DNA from: Fermentimonas sp.
GTDB lineage: Bacteria; Bacteroidota; Bacteroidia; Bacteroidales; Dysgonomonadaceae
Length of the DNA stretch: 64,000 nt
Direction: 5' to 3'
Assembly (NCBI GenBank): GCA_015478775.1
Contig: JADMKP010000008.1
Location: 120,076-184,075 of the forward strand
In this document: in pieces, positions 26,956-36,111 of the stretch
Numbering within the stretch: the first letter of the stretch is position 1
How the letters are laid out: each line of letters starts with the position of its first letter
Notes under the pieces: generated by a model
What the model was told of the DNA's origin: nothing
Seen by the model: only the letters and a program-made list of their open reading frames with translations
The model's database searches: none
Program-made: the position numbers and the translations under genes

Positions 26956-27424
26956 TACAATAAAAGATAATAAAGATAATGTACGCAGGTATATACTTAC
27001 AGATGTAGAATCTTGCACATTTACTTTTACAGATGGAATGACAAGTAAGGTTAAACCTTCTCCAGATCATGAGATTGTAATTATGAAACTTATTCCTCAC
27101 TCAACAAAGTCAAAGTCTTTTGAAGATAAAGTTCTTAAAAACTACATGGCTACAAAAAACGTTACCGATTTGTCTGCACTTTGTAAATACGACTGTGTAA
27201 GAACATTTACTCGTCATTTCAAGAAAAGTTTCGGTCAAACTCCTTATCAATGGATGCTAGATAGAAAAATGGAAGAGGTGCAGTCTTTAGTTCTAAATTC
27301 TGATATAACTATAACTGATATAGCTAAGATGTATGATTTCAAAAGTGTATCTCATCTTGTAAACTTATATAGTAAGCGATTTGGTAATTCTCCTCTTAAG
27401 AGTAGATTATCGGATGCGATCTAA
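26942..27424 (+). CDS. AraC-type regulator lacking a classical sensor domain
   Basis: A 160-aa protein with an AraC/XylS DNA-binding domain in the C-terminal 100 residues: DLSALCKYDCVRTFTRHFKK is the first HTH, and SDITITDIAKMYDFKSVSHLVNLYSKRFGNSPL is the second with the PxxYR-like end. The N-terminal 60 residues (including TFTDGMTSKVKPSPDHEIVI) are too short for a cupin sensor. The ATG overlaps DUF3244 by 14 nt. The likely target is its own locus or neighbouring secreted-protein genes (inference). Confidence 0.82.
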   Translation: MEKGNTIKDNKDNVRRYILTDVESCTFTFTDGMTSKVKPSPDHEIVIMKLIPHSTKSKSFEDKVLKNYMATKNVTDLSALCKYDCVRTFTRHFKKSFGQTPYQWMLDRKMEEVQSLVLNSDITITDIAKMYDFKSVSHLVNLYSKRFGNSPLKSRLSDAI

Positions 27425-27504
27425 ATATTACACACTTATTTATTAAAATAAGTACAATCTTCTCTTAATCATTATATTAAAACCTTCAATTATTTTTTTC
27501 TTCT

Positions 27505-27545
27505 AAAAAGGGATTGTTTCTAAACAGAGACAGTCCCTTTTTTTT
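27505..27545 (+). terminator. Rho-independent terminator after the AraC gene
   Basis: Stem AAAAAGGGATTGT against ACAGTCCCTTTTT (one G-T wobble) with a 12-nt loop and a trailing T run, 80 nt after the AraC stop. It separates the regulator locus from the glycosidase operon. Confidence 0.75.
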
Positions 27546-27557
27546 GCTGGTCACCAC

Positions 27558-27588
27558 TTGCAATTTGGTGTGAATTAATATATTTTTG
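27558..27588 (+). promoter_or_regulatory. Promoter of the GH2/BNR_4 operon (TTG, 20 nt, TATTTTTG)
   Basis: TTG at 27558-27560 and TATTTTTG at 27581-27588 are spaced by 20 nt, 46 nt before the first GH2 ATG and just after the AraC terminator. Confidence 0.55.
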
Positions 27589-27634
27589 TAGAAGATGTAA
27601 TACGAGTTGTAAAAACACTAATTATAAATATTTT

Positions 27635-30600
27635 ATGAACAAAACATTTTTCGTTCTACTTCTATCTCTATTATTTTGTGTGAATGCAAAAACACAAAAC
27701 AAAACTGACTGGGAAAATCCAGAGGTTTTCGCTGTTAACAAAGAAAACACAAGAGCGACATCCATTCCATATTCCACAGAGGAGTTGGCCATAAAGGATG
27801 TTTATGATTCATCTCCTTATTTTCAATCCTTAAATGGCAATTGGAAATTTCATTGGGTGCCAAAAGTATCTGAGGTACCTGAAGGATTTTACGAAGAAAG
27901 TTATGATGTTAGCGGTTGGGATGAAATACCAGTACCAGGAAACTGGGAGTTCAATGGCTATGGTATTCCTATGTATGTGAATACCGGCTTCGGATTCAGA
28001 GCAAGGCCCCCATTTATAGATAGGGAGTTTTCGCCTACGGGTACATATCGCCATGAGTTTTCAATTCCAGAGAATTGGGATGAGCGGCGTGTATTCATCC
28101 ATTTTGAAGGTGGAACAAATTCCATGTATCTGTGGGTGAACGGACAAAAAGTAGGTTATACACAGAATTCAAAAAGTCCTGCCGAATTTGACATAACAGC
28201 GTATATCAGGAAAGGCCAGAATACACTTGCTTGCCAGGTACACAAATTTAGCGATGGCTCATATCTTGAAGATCAGGATATGTGGCGTTTAGGGGGAATT
28301 AATCGTAACGTGTATCTTTACAGTACTGATCAGGTACGGTTATTAGATTATTTTGCTCATCCCGACTTAGATAAAAATTACAAAAATGGACTTTTTAATT
28401 TAGATGTTACACTAAAGAATTATACTTCAACAAAGCAATACCATACAGTTGAAGTTTCGTTGCTTGATAAAACAGGTAAGAAAGTGTTTTCACAAAAGAA
28501 ATCAACTGCCATTCCAGAAAATGGTACTGATGATATCGCTTTTTCCGGAAAAGTATCTAATCCTCTCAAATGGACTGCCGAAACGCCAAACCTTTACACC
28601 ATGCTAATCTCGTTAAAAGATGAGAAGGGTAGTATAATTGAATCCACATCCCATAAGATTGGTTTCCGTAAAATAGAAATTACAGACGGTCAATTGTTTG
28701 TAAACGGAAAGAAAGTTTTCTTTAAAGGTGTAAACTTGCATGAATTTAATACCAACACAGGCCAGGTAGTAACACGCGAGGTAATGATGCGTAATCTTCA
28801 GCTTATGAAGGAGCTGAATATAAATGCTGTACGTACTTCTCATTATCCCCAACAACCGTTGTGGTATAAACTTTGTGATGAATATGGTATTTACCTTGTT
28901 GATGAAGCTAATCTTGAGTCGCACGGCCTGGGTTATGGACCTGACAATGTTTCAAATTTCCCCGAATGGCATGCTCAGCACATGGATAGAATTATTAGAC
29001 TTGTAGAAAGGGACAAGAACCACGCTTCTGTAATTTTTTGGTCACTTGGCAATGAGGCCAGCAATGGAAAGGCCTTTTTTGATATGTACGATTGGGCAAA
29101 GGCACGCGATAATAGTCGCCCCGTACAGTATGAGCAAGCCTATCAAAGAGATAGAAATACAGATGTAATTTGTCACATGTACCCTTCATGGGAGAATATG
29201 AAAAGAGATGCTGCAAGAGACTTGGGCAAGCCATACATCATGTGTGAATATGCTCATGCTATGGGTAATAGTATGGGTAATTTTCAGGAGTATTGGGATC
29301 TTATGAGATCTAGCAAAAACATGCAAGGTGGTTTCATCTGGGAGTGGTATAATCATGGCTACCCAGCAAACGATGAACAGGGACGCTTTTATTGGGCTTA
29401 TGGTGGCGATTTAGGAAGTTATGACAAAATGAATGACAATAACTTTTGTATGGATGGTATTATTAGCCCCGATCAAAACTATATTCCACATACTTATATA
29501 GTAAAAAAAGTGTATCAGGACATTCTCTTTGAAGCAAAGGATGTTGATAATGGAGTAATTACAGTTATAAATGACTTTAAGTTTACCAATCTAAGCCCCG
29601 CTAGCCACACATTTAAATGGGTTCTATTAAAAAATGGTCAAGTAGCCCAAGAAGGAACATTCAATGTTTCTATTGCAGCTGACAGTAGTAAAGATGTTAA
29701 ATTGAACTTACCTACTTTAACAAAAGAAGATGGTGTAGAATATTTCCTTCAGGTATATGCTTTCAGCAATCAGGAAACTGAGTTAGTACCTTCTGGATTT
29801 GAAGTTGCAAAAGAAGAGTTCGAGCTTAGTAAAGGAACATATTTTGTTGCTACAGAAGGAGAAGGAAAACTTACTGTTGAGCAACAAGAAAATAAGATTT
29901 TAGTTAATGCGGGCGACGTTTCTTATGAGTTTTCTTCCATAGACGGACGAGGTCTTTTAAGTATGAAAAATAAAGATCGCAATATATTTAGAGAATTACC
30001 ACGTCTCAATTTCTGGAGAGCACTTACAGACAATGAATTTGGAGAAGGAATGCAGTATAGTTCTCGTATTTGGGAAACTGCCGGAAATAATACCAAATAT
30101 ATGTATAAAGGATCAGAAGAAACTGCCGATGGTTTCAATGCGAAATATGAAGTGAAATTAAGAGGTATAGAAGCAAAAGTAGACGTTATTTATACAGTAA
30201 ATAAAGATGGTAGTCTTACCACTACAGCCCATTACAAAGCATTGTCTGATGACTTGCCCGAAATGCTTCGATTTGGTATGTTAATGACATTACCCAGAGA
30301 CTATAACGATTTTACATGGTATGGTCGCGGACCACATGAGAATTATGTAGATCGTAAACACGACACCTTCATGGGTGTTTGGAGTGGTAAGGTTGAAGAC
30401 CAAGCTTTTGAATACTACCGTCCTCAAGAGACTGGCAATAAAACTGATGTTCGTTGGCTTACATTGAAAAATGATCAAGGTAACGGTATCAAAATAGAAG
30501 GTGCGCAGCCCTTGTCGGTAAGTGCCACCAACAACAGGCCAGAGGATTTAGATCCAGGTATGACAAAGAAACAACAACACTGGTCGGATGTATCGCCACG

Positions 30601-30751
30601 TAACGAAGTTGTTGTGTGTGTAGACCTCTTCCAAAGAGGTGTAGGCGGATTACAGTCTTGGGGAGCAAAACCGCTCAACGAATATAGGTTTATGGATAAA
30701 GAATATTCCTACAGTTACACTATAAGCGTAAATAATAATTCAAATAAATAA
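27635..30751 (+). CDS. Exported GH2 beta-galactosidase (LacZ-type, 1038 aa)
   Basis: A large glycoside hydrolase family 2 enzyme with a signal peptide (MNKTFFVLLLSLLFCVNAKT). Domains in order: sugar-binding jelly roll (SLNGNWKFHW, VPGNWEFNGYGIPMY), Ig-like, TIM barrel, and the C-terminal Bgal_small_N domain (GRGPHENYVDRKHDTFMGVW). The acid/base is Glu474 in SLGNEASNGK and the nucleophile Glu538 in IMCEYAHAMGNSMGNF. This is LacZ-type architecture, so beta-galactosidase is the best call, probably periplasmic. It is the first gene of a three-gene plus-strand operon, 4 nt before the next GH2. Confidence 0.92.
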   Translation: MNKTFFVLLLSLLFCVNAKTQNKTDWENPEVFAVNKENTRATSIPYSTEELAIKDVYDSSPYFQSLNGNWKFHWVPKVSEVPEGFYEESYDVSGWDEIPVPGNWEFNGYGIPMYVNTGFGFRARPPFIDREFSPTGTYRHEFSIPENWDERRVFIHFEGGTNSMYLWVNGQKVGYTQNSKSPAEFDITAYIRKGQNTLACQVHKFSDGSYLEDQDMWRLGGINRNVYLYSTDQVRLLDYFAHPDLDKNYKNGLFNLDVTLKNYTSTKQYHTVEVSLLDKTGKKVFSQKKSTAIPENGTDDIAFSGKVSNPLKWTAETPNLYTMLISLKDEKGSIIESTSHKIGFRKIEITDGQLFVNGKKVFFKGVNLHEFNTNTGQVVTREVMMRNLQLMKELNINAVRTSHYPQQPLWYKLCDEYGIYLVDEANLESHGLGYGPDNVSNFPEWHAQHMDRIIRLVERDKNHASVIFWSLGNEASNGKAFFDMYDWAKARDNSRPVQYEQAYQRDRNTDVICHMYPSWENMKRDAARDLGKPYIMCEYAHAMGNSMGNFQEYWDLMRSSKNMQGGFIWEWYNHGYPANDEQGRFYWAYGGDLGSYDKMNDNNFCMDGIISPDQNYIPHTYIVKKVYQDILFEAKDVDNGVITVINDFKFTNLSPASHTFKWVLLKNGQVAQEGTFNVSIAADSSKDVKLNLPTLTKEDGVEYFLQVYAFSNQETELVPSGFEVAKEEFELSKGTYFVATEGEGKLTVEQQENKILVNAGDVSYEFSSIDGRGLLSMKNKDRNIFRELPRLNFWRALTDNEFGEGMQYSSRIWETAGNNTKYMYKGSEETADGFNAKYEVKLRGIEAKVDVIYTVNKDGSLTTTAHYKALSDDLPEMLRFGMLMTLPRDYNDFTWYGRGPHENYVDRKHDTFMGVWSGKVEDQAFEYYRPQETGNKTDVRWLTLKNDQGNGIKIEGAQPLSVSATNNRPEDLDPGMTKKQQHWSDVSPRNEVVVCVDLFQRGVGGLQSWGAKPLNEYRFMDKEYSYSYTISVNNNSNK

Positions 30752-30755
30752 TCGC

Positions 30756-33251
30756 ATGCGGAAAAATTTACTATTAATCGCTATTATACTACTTACAGGG
30801 ATTGCACCGTCACTTAGAGCACAGGTATCCTTTGGCAAGTCTGAAAAAATAAATGAAAACTGGAAGTTTATTCTTAATGATCAGGAAGATGGACAAGCAG
30901 TTGCACATAACGACTCGCGTTGGCAGCAGGTAACCCTGCCTCATGATTGGAGTGTAAAAGGTCAATTAAGCCCCACACTTGCAAGTTGTACAGGGTACCT
31001 GCCCGGAGGAATTGGTTGGTATCGTAAAACAATAGATATTCCTGCCGACAAGCAAGGACAAAAAGTATATCTATATTTTGAAGGTGTTTACAACCGCAGC
31101 GAAGTATTTCTTAACGGTGAGTCGCTTGGTAAACGTCCAAATGGATATATCTCATTTATGTATGATGCAACACCTCATCTTAAATATGGAGAAGAGAACG
31201 TGATTGCGGTGCGTGTAGACCATAGCCAGTCGGCCGATTCCCGCTGGTACACCGGGTCGGGAATATACCGCGACGTATGGTTGGTATATGCCAATCCGGT
31301 TCATATTGCCCAATGGGGTGTGTATGCATATCCCCAAGAGGTTAAGAATGGCTACATGCTAAATGTGGAGGTTGATATCCTAAACGAAGAGAAGAATAAT
31401 GTTTCTCTAACTATTCTCAATGAGCTCTTCTCGCCAGAAGGAAAACTTGTTGCTAAAGAATCCAAAAAGATAGTTGCAGAAGCCGGCAAGGAGCACAAAC
31501 TTACAACTTCATTAAAAGTGAACAAGCCGTCACTCTGGTCTTTAATTAATCCAAATCTATATGAGTTGAAGACTACTGTAATGAAAGGTAAGACTGTAAC
31601 AGATCAAACCACCACTCGCACAGGGTTTCGTTCATATACTTTCGATTCTGATAAAGGATTTGCATTAAACGGAGAGTGGATGAAAGTAAAAGGTGTTTGC
31701 ATACATCATGATGCGGGCGTACTTGGAGCAGCTGTTCCACACGATGTTTGGAAAAGGCGTTTGCAAACTTTAAAAGATATAGGTGTAAATGCTATCAGAA
31801 CAAGTCACAACCCACAAGCCACCGATCTATATAATTTATGCGATGAATTGGGGATATTGGTGCTTAATGAGATGTACGATGAGTGGGTATTCCCAAAACG
31901 TAAATGGCTGGAAGGCTGGAACTTTGGAACACCTGGTTTTCAGGGTTCTTATGATATTTTTAAAGAATGGAGTGAGATAGATCTTGCCGATTTGGTACGC
32001 CGCGACCGCAACCATATCTCTGTATTCGCCTGGAGTATAGGTAATGAGGTGGATTATCCCAATGATCCTTATTCGCATACTGTACTTGGAGGTGAGAAAG
32101 CTGGATTTACACAAGCTTCATATGGTGGATATAACCCCGATGCTCCCGACGCGATGGAGTTGGGAGATATTGCCAAACGTTTGGTGAAAGTAGTTAAAAC
32201 ATACGACCATGCACGTCCCGTTACAGCCGGTTTAGCGGGTGTGGCTATGTCAAATGAAACAGAATACCCAGGAGCTTTAGATATTGCAGGATATAATTAC
32301 ACCGAAGATATGTACAACCGCGACCATGAGAAGTATCCCAATAGGGTAATCTATGGTAGTGAAAACAGGCACGATATGGCTGCATGGAAAGCTACACGAG
32401 ATAAAGAGTTTGTATTCGGCCAGTTCTTATGGACAGGGATAGATTATCTTGGCGAATCGGGCAGATGGCCAACTAGAGGATTTTATTCTGGATTACTCGA
32501 CTTTGGTGGATTCATAAAACCAAGAGGATATTTCAGGCAGTCGTTATGGTCCAGCACACCTATGGCATACCTTGGAACTTACCCCACTCCAGGCAGGGGA
32601 GCACGTAGCCAGTCGAGAGACGTATTGTCACAAACCGAAACAGATAATCAATCCAACTATGTAGAAAGAGTGCCATCTATGGACGCATGGTCTATATGGA
32701 ATTACCAAGAGTCTCAATCAATAAGGGTGGTATGTTACACCAACGCAGATAAGGCTAAACTATTGCTCAACGGAACAGTTGTGGGAGAAACAAAAGAGTA
32801 TGACGATAATACCGGTATAATTTATTGGGATATTCCTTACAGCGCAGGAAAACTAGAAGTAATTGGTATGGACAAGGATAATAATCCTGTTTCAGGTTAT
32901 ACAATTCAAACTTCTAACAGACCTCACTCACTAAAAGTTATACAATCTGATAAACAAATTGATAAAGATAGTGGATTGGCTCATATCGTGGTGCAGGTGG
33001 TAGACGAAAACGGAGTTCCAGTAATGCATTCAGACGATGAAGTTACTTGCCGTATTTCTGGTCCCGCAAAGCTTCTTGGCTTAGAGGCAAGCAATAATAC
33101 TGATATGAGCGATTATACCGACAATAAACATCGTGTATTTCACGGGCGTATATTGGCGTATGTGCAAGCTACAGGAGAAGAGGGTGAAATTAAGATAGAT
33201 TTTACATCACCTTGGTTAGAACCGGTTGAGGTTAAGCTACTGGCTGAATAA
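30756..33251 (+). CDS. Exported GH2 glycosidase with DUF4982-type C-terminus (831 aa)
   Basis: A second GH2 enzyme with signal peptide ending LRAQ. It shows the N-terminal sugar-binding domain (LPHDWSVKGQLSP, TGYLPGGIGWYRK), Ig-like domain, TIM barrel, and C-terminal beta domains (TNADKAKLLLNG; VVQVVDENGVPVMHSDDEVT). Acid/base Glu431 lies in WSIGNEVDYP and nucleophile Glu536 in YGSENRHDMAAW. This arrangement is common for beta-galactosidases acting on complex glycans, but GH2 specificities vary (glucuronidase, mannosidase). It starts 4 nt after the first GH2 and precedes the BNR_4 protein by 27 nt. Confidence 0.9.
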   Translation: MRKNLLLIAIILLTGIAPSLRAQVSFGKSEKINENWKFILNDQEDGQAVAHNDSRWQQVTLPHDWSVKGQLSPTLASCTGYLPGGIGWYRKTIDIPADKQGQKVYLYFEGVYNRSEVFLNGESLGKRPNGYISFMYDATPHLKYGEENVIAVRVDHSQSADSRWYTGSGIYRDVWLVYANPVHIAQWGVYAYPQEVKNGYMLNVEVDILNEEKNNVSLTILNELFSPEGKLVAKESKKIVAEAGKEHKLTTSLKVNKPSLWSLINPNLYELKTTVMKGKTVTDQTTTRTGFRSYTFDSDKGFALNGEWMKVKGVCIHHDAGVLGAAVPHDVWKRRLQTLKDIGVNAIRTSHNPQATDLYNLCDELGILVLNEMYDEWVFPKRKWLEGWNFGTPGFQGSYDIFKEWSEIDLADLVRRDRNHISVFAWSIGNEVDYPNDPYSHTVLGGEKAGFTQASYGGYNPDAPDAMELGDIAKRLVKVVKTYDHARPVTAGLAGVAMSNETEYPGALDIAGYNYTEDMYNRDHEKYPNRVIYGSENRHDMAAWKATRDKEFVFGQFLWTGIDYLGESGRWPTRGFYSGLLDFGGFIKPRGYFRQSLWSSTPMAYLGTYPTPGRGARSQSRDVLSQTETDNQSNYVERVPSMDAWSIWNYQESQSIRVVCYTNADKAKLLLNGTVVGETKEYDDNTGIIYWDIPYSAGKLEVIGMDKDNNPVSGYTIQTSNRPHSLKVIQSDKQIDKDSGLAHIVVQVVDENGVPVMHSDDEVTCRISGPAKLLGLEASNNTDMSDYTDNKHRVFHGRILAYVQATGEEGEIKIDFTSPWLEPVEVKLLAE

Positions 33252-33278
33252 CAATGAGACCTGAAAACATTTAGACAT

Positions 33279-35174
33279 ATGAAAAAATCATTCATAATAG
33301 GGGTTGGGTTTATTATCATGTTGCTAAATGTTCATGCTAGCAATATTCCATCGTTAGATGGAGATAGCAATCAATCTGTGGGAGTTCAGGTTAATACAGT
33401 AAGTGAAAAGGGTGCGTGGTGTTGGTTTGCCGACCCACGTGCCCTTCATCATCAAAACCATAGTGGTACTATAAATAATACATATATAGGTTATATCGAT
33501 GTTCATGGTGCAATAAAAGCAACTCAAATAAATCATTTAACCAAAACGACTAATGAAGTTTTAATTCGTTCATGGTTTCAACCCGACGATCATAATAATC
33601 CCACCTTTTTGGTATTGCCAGATGAACGAGTAATGATCTTTTATTCGCGTCATACCGATGAGTCTTGTTTTTATTATCGTATTTCTCGTAAACCGGGAGA
33701 TATAACTACCTTGGGAAAGGAGATTAGGCTGGAAACAAAAGATAACACCACTTATCCCTCTCCTTTTATATTGTCAGACGACCCTCACCATATATACCTT
33801 TGCTGGCGGGGGATAGGGTGGCATCCTACAATTGCACGACTAACAATGCCTGATGAAAATGATGAAGTTCAGTTTAATTGGGGTCCTCATCAAATTCAGC
33901 AATCGCAAAATGGAGTAGGGGGAGTTCGCCCTTATGCCAAATACAAGTCGAACGGGAAAGATAAAATCTATTTAGCATATACCACTACTCATCCCGACAA
34001 TCAGAGTGTAAATTGGATATATTTTAATTATATCGATGTTAATAATTACTCTTTGAATGATATAAATGGAACAAACCTTGCCACCATAGGAAGTGGTGCT
34101 TTGCATAATGTAGATACATCTGCAACATATTTAAACAAATACCCCAATGCAGTTGCTGACGATTCGCCATATCGTAACTGGCTTTGGGATATTTCTATAC
34201 TTAATGAAAACACGCCGGTAATTGCCACGGTTAGTATTAGTGAAGATAAAGAGTCTCACGATTATTATCATGTAATGTGGACAGGCAAGAAATGGCAAAA
34301 AACATTTTTGTCAAATGCAGAGGGACATTTTCACCAAACACCCGGATTAGAAAAATGTTATAGTGGTGGTATGTCAATTGATGCAACTGACCCGATGGTT
34401 ATTTATGGTTCGGTTCCTACTAATGGTGAAAATGGTTCGGTTTATGAACTCAAGAAATTCACTGTCGGCTCGCATGGAGAAGTGGCTTCTACAGAACAAT
34501 TGACTTTCAATTCACCGAAAAACAATATCCGCCCTTTTTCTATTTCAAGTTACAACAATAATCAAAACCTTGCATGGATGCATGGTGTTTATTACGATTG
34601 GATAGTGAGTTCCGCTCGGCCCGAAGGCTTCCCAACGTCTATTCAAACCAATATAATGCTCCCTGTTGGTAGTATCGATTTGGATAAAGGACTACTGTTT
34701 CACAATGAGGATGTTGGTGTAAATATTGATATTGATGTGCCAAGTTCTGAAAACTTTACGGTGGCTGTTAGTCTATCTCCTGATTATGGAGATTCATGCA
34801 ACGAGATTATAAAAACAGACGCTTTCACATTCGGCATAGAACAAGGTGAACATCCAAGACCCTACATACAGGTTGAGAGCGATAAATCAATAAGCTCAAA
34901 TATACTTGCTAACTCAGATACTTGGAGGATAAATGGCAGGGGAACTGGTGGTCAATGGTATGAACCGGCAAAATTATCTACATTACAAGTTGTTATAACT
35001 TATGAGAATGATGTTCTGAGATCATACATAAATGAACTTATTGATCAATCTATAGAAGTAAAAGGTTTGTCATTATCAAAAATACTTCCAACCGCAGGTA
35101 AAGGAGTAATACAAAATATCAGCATTTACAACAGGGCGCTATCTCAAGATGAAATAAAGAAAATATACAAATAA
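33279..35174 (+). CDS. Exported BNR_4 beta-propeller protein with LamG-like C-terminal domain
   Basis: A 631-aa secreted protein. After the signal peptide, residues about 40-440 look like a BNR_4 seven-bladed propeller (GAWCWFADPRALHHQN, YIGYIDVHG, PDERVMIFYSRH, YLCWRGIGWHPTI, FHQTPGLEKCYSGG). The last 180 residues resemble a LamG/concanavalin-like lectin domain (GVIQNISIYNRALSQDEI). Propellers of this type include PL24/PL25 ulvan lyases and GH145-type enzymes, so a lyase or hydrolase activity on an acidic or rhamnose/galactose glycan is possible; the exact family is not assignable. It follows two GH2 genes, and its stop abuts the convergent amidohydrolase gene. Confidence 0.78.
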   Translation: MKKSFIIGVGFIIMLLNVHASNIPSLDGDSNQSVGVQVNTVSEKGAWCWFADPRALHHQNHSGTINNTYIGYIDVHGAIKATQINHLTKTTNEVLIRSWFQPDDHNNPTFLVLPDERVMIFYSRHTDESCFYYRISRKPGDITTLGKEIRLETKDNTTYPSPFILSDDPHHIYLCWRGIGWHPTIARLTMPDENDEVQFNWGPHQIQQSQNGVGGVRPYAKYKSNGKDKIYLAYTTTHPDNQSVNWIYFNYIDVNNYSLNDINGTNLATIGSGALHNVDTSATYLNKYPNAVADDSPYRNWLWDISILNENTPVIATVSISEDKESHDYYHVMWTGKKWQKTFLSNAEGHFHQTPGLEKCYSGGMSIDATDPMVIYGSVPTNGENGSVYELKKFTVGSHGEVASTEQLTFNSPKNNIRPFSISSYNNNQNLAWMHGVYYDWIVSSARPEGFPTSIQTNIMLPVGSIDLDKGLLFHNEDVGVNIDIDVPSSENFTVAVSLSPDYGDSCNEIIKTDAFTFGIEQGEHPRPYIQVESDKSISSNILANSDTWRINGRGTGGQWYEPAKLSTLQVVITYENDVLRSYINELIDQSIEVKGLSLSKILPTAGKGVIQNISIYNRALSQDEIKKIYK

Positions 35175-35175
35175 A

Positions 35176-36105
35176 TTATTCCGACATGTTTTTTATGTAG
35201 GGCAAAGATCTCAAATTGCTTAATTTGTAAAAGTTTTGAGCATTAGAGCGTAAGAACTTATACTTATCATCTTCAGCAATTTGGTCCGATTTTACTATAA
35301 AATCGTACGACATCCTATAGGTTATTGCAGTAATTGTTCTGGGGTAGTCTGATCCCCACATTAATTTTTCAAAACCCACAAGAGAGGCGGCTTCAATAAT
35401 TGCCTTTATAGCACCTGTAAAAGGATAAAACTCATCATTAAAAAGCCATGTAATTCCTCCCGATTCAATCATTACATTTTTATTGCGGGCTAGTTTAATC
35501 TGCTCCTGCCATCCGTTGCGTGTAACCATGCCAAAATGACCAATTGCAATCTTAAGGTTAGGGAATTCACTTATAACTTCCTTCATTTCATCCACCTGCA
35601 TATCACCATCTGCCAGGTCTATAGAAAGAATAACATCATTCTGTTCCATAAACTTAAACACACGCATCAAATCGTCATTAGTCAGATACACCCTCCAATT
35701 GGGCAATATAAATCTGTTTGCCGGCAATTTCAAAGCTTTAAATCCTTTATTTATTAACTGCTCGGCATGCTCAGCATATCCTTCTTTTCTTACATCTACC
35801 ATTCCGCAACAAAAAAACCTATCAGGATATCTTTGTTGCACCTCCCACAAATAGTTATTCTGTAACCCATCAATATACTCCTGAGTAATAACAGCAGCGG
35901 CCACCTGAGCATAATCCATATTCGACAAAAACACCTCTGCACTATTTATGCCATCAATCATAAAAGGGGGCAACATCTGCCTTACTTCACCCATAAACAT
36001 AGATTTTCCATTCTCTATTGTCTTTATTTGCTTTCCTTCTACTATGGTATCTTGTTTTAACCACAGATGAGCATGTGCGTCTATAATTGAATAATCCATT
36101 ATCAT
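35176..36105 (-). CDS. Amidohydrolase-fold protein, candidate sugar lactonase
   Basis: A 309-aa TIM-barrel protein of the amidohydrolase_2 (COG3618-like) superfamily: HxH metal motif DAHAHLWL near the N-terminus, KLPANRFILPN strand, IAIGHFGMV with a metal His, and MWGSDYPRTI with the catalytic Asp. L-fuconolactonase and related sugar lactonases belong here, as do several decarboxylases. The gene context (sugar dehydrogenases) favours a lactonase. Last gene of a three-gene minus-strand operon, 6 nt after the zinc dehydrogenase. A second ATG at 36099 gives an alternative start. Confidence 0.78.
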   Translation of the reverse strand: MIMDYSIIDAHAHLWLKQDTIVEGKQIKTIENGKSMFMGEVRQMLPPFMIDGINSAEVFLSNMDYAQVAAAVITQEYIDGLQNNYLWEVQQRYPDRFFCCGMVDVRKEGYAEHAEQLINKGFKALKLPANRFILPNWRVYLTNDDLMRVFKFMEQNDVILSIDLADGDMQVDEMKEVISEFPNLKIAIGHFGMVTRNGWQEQIKLARNKNVMIESGGITWLFNDEFYPFTGAIKAIIEAASLVGFEKLMWGSDYPRTITAITYRMSYDFIVKSDQIAEDDKYKFLRSNAQNFYKLSNLRSLPYIKNMSE

Positions 36106-36111
36106 TTAAAT

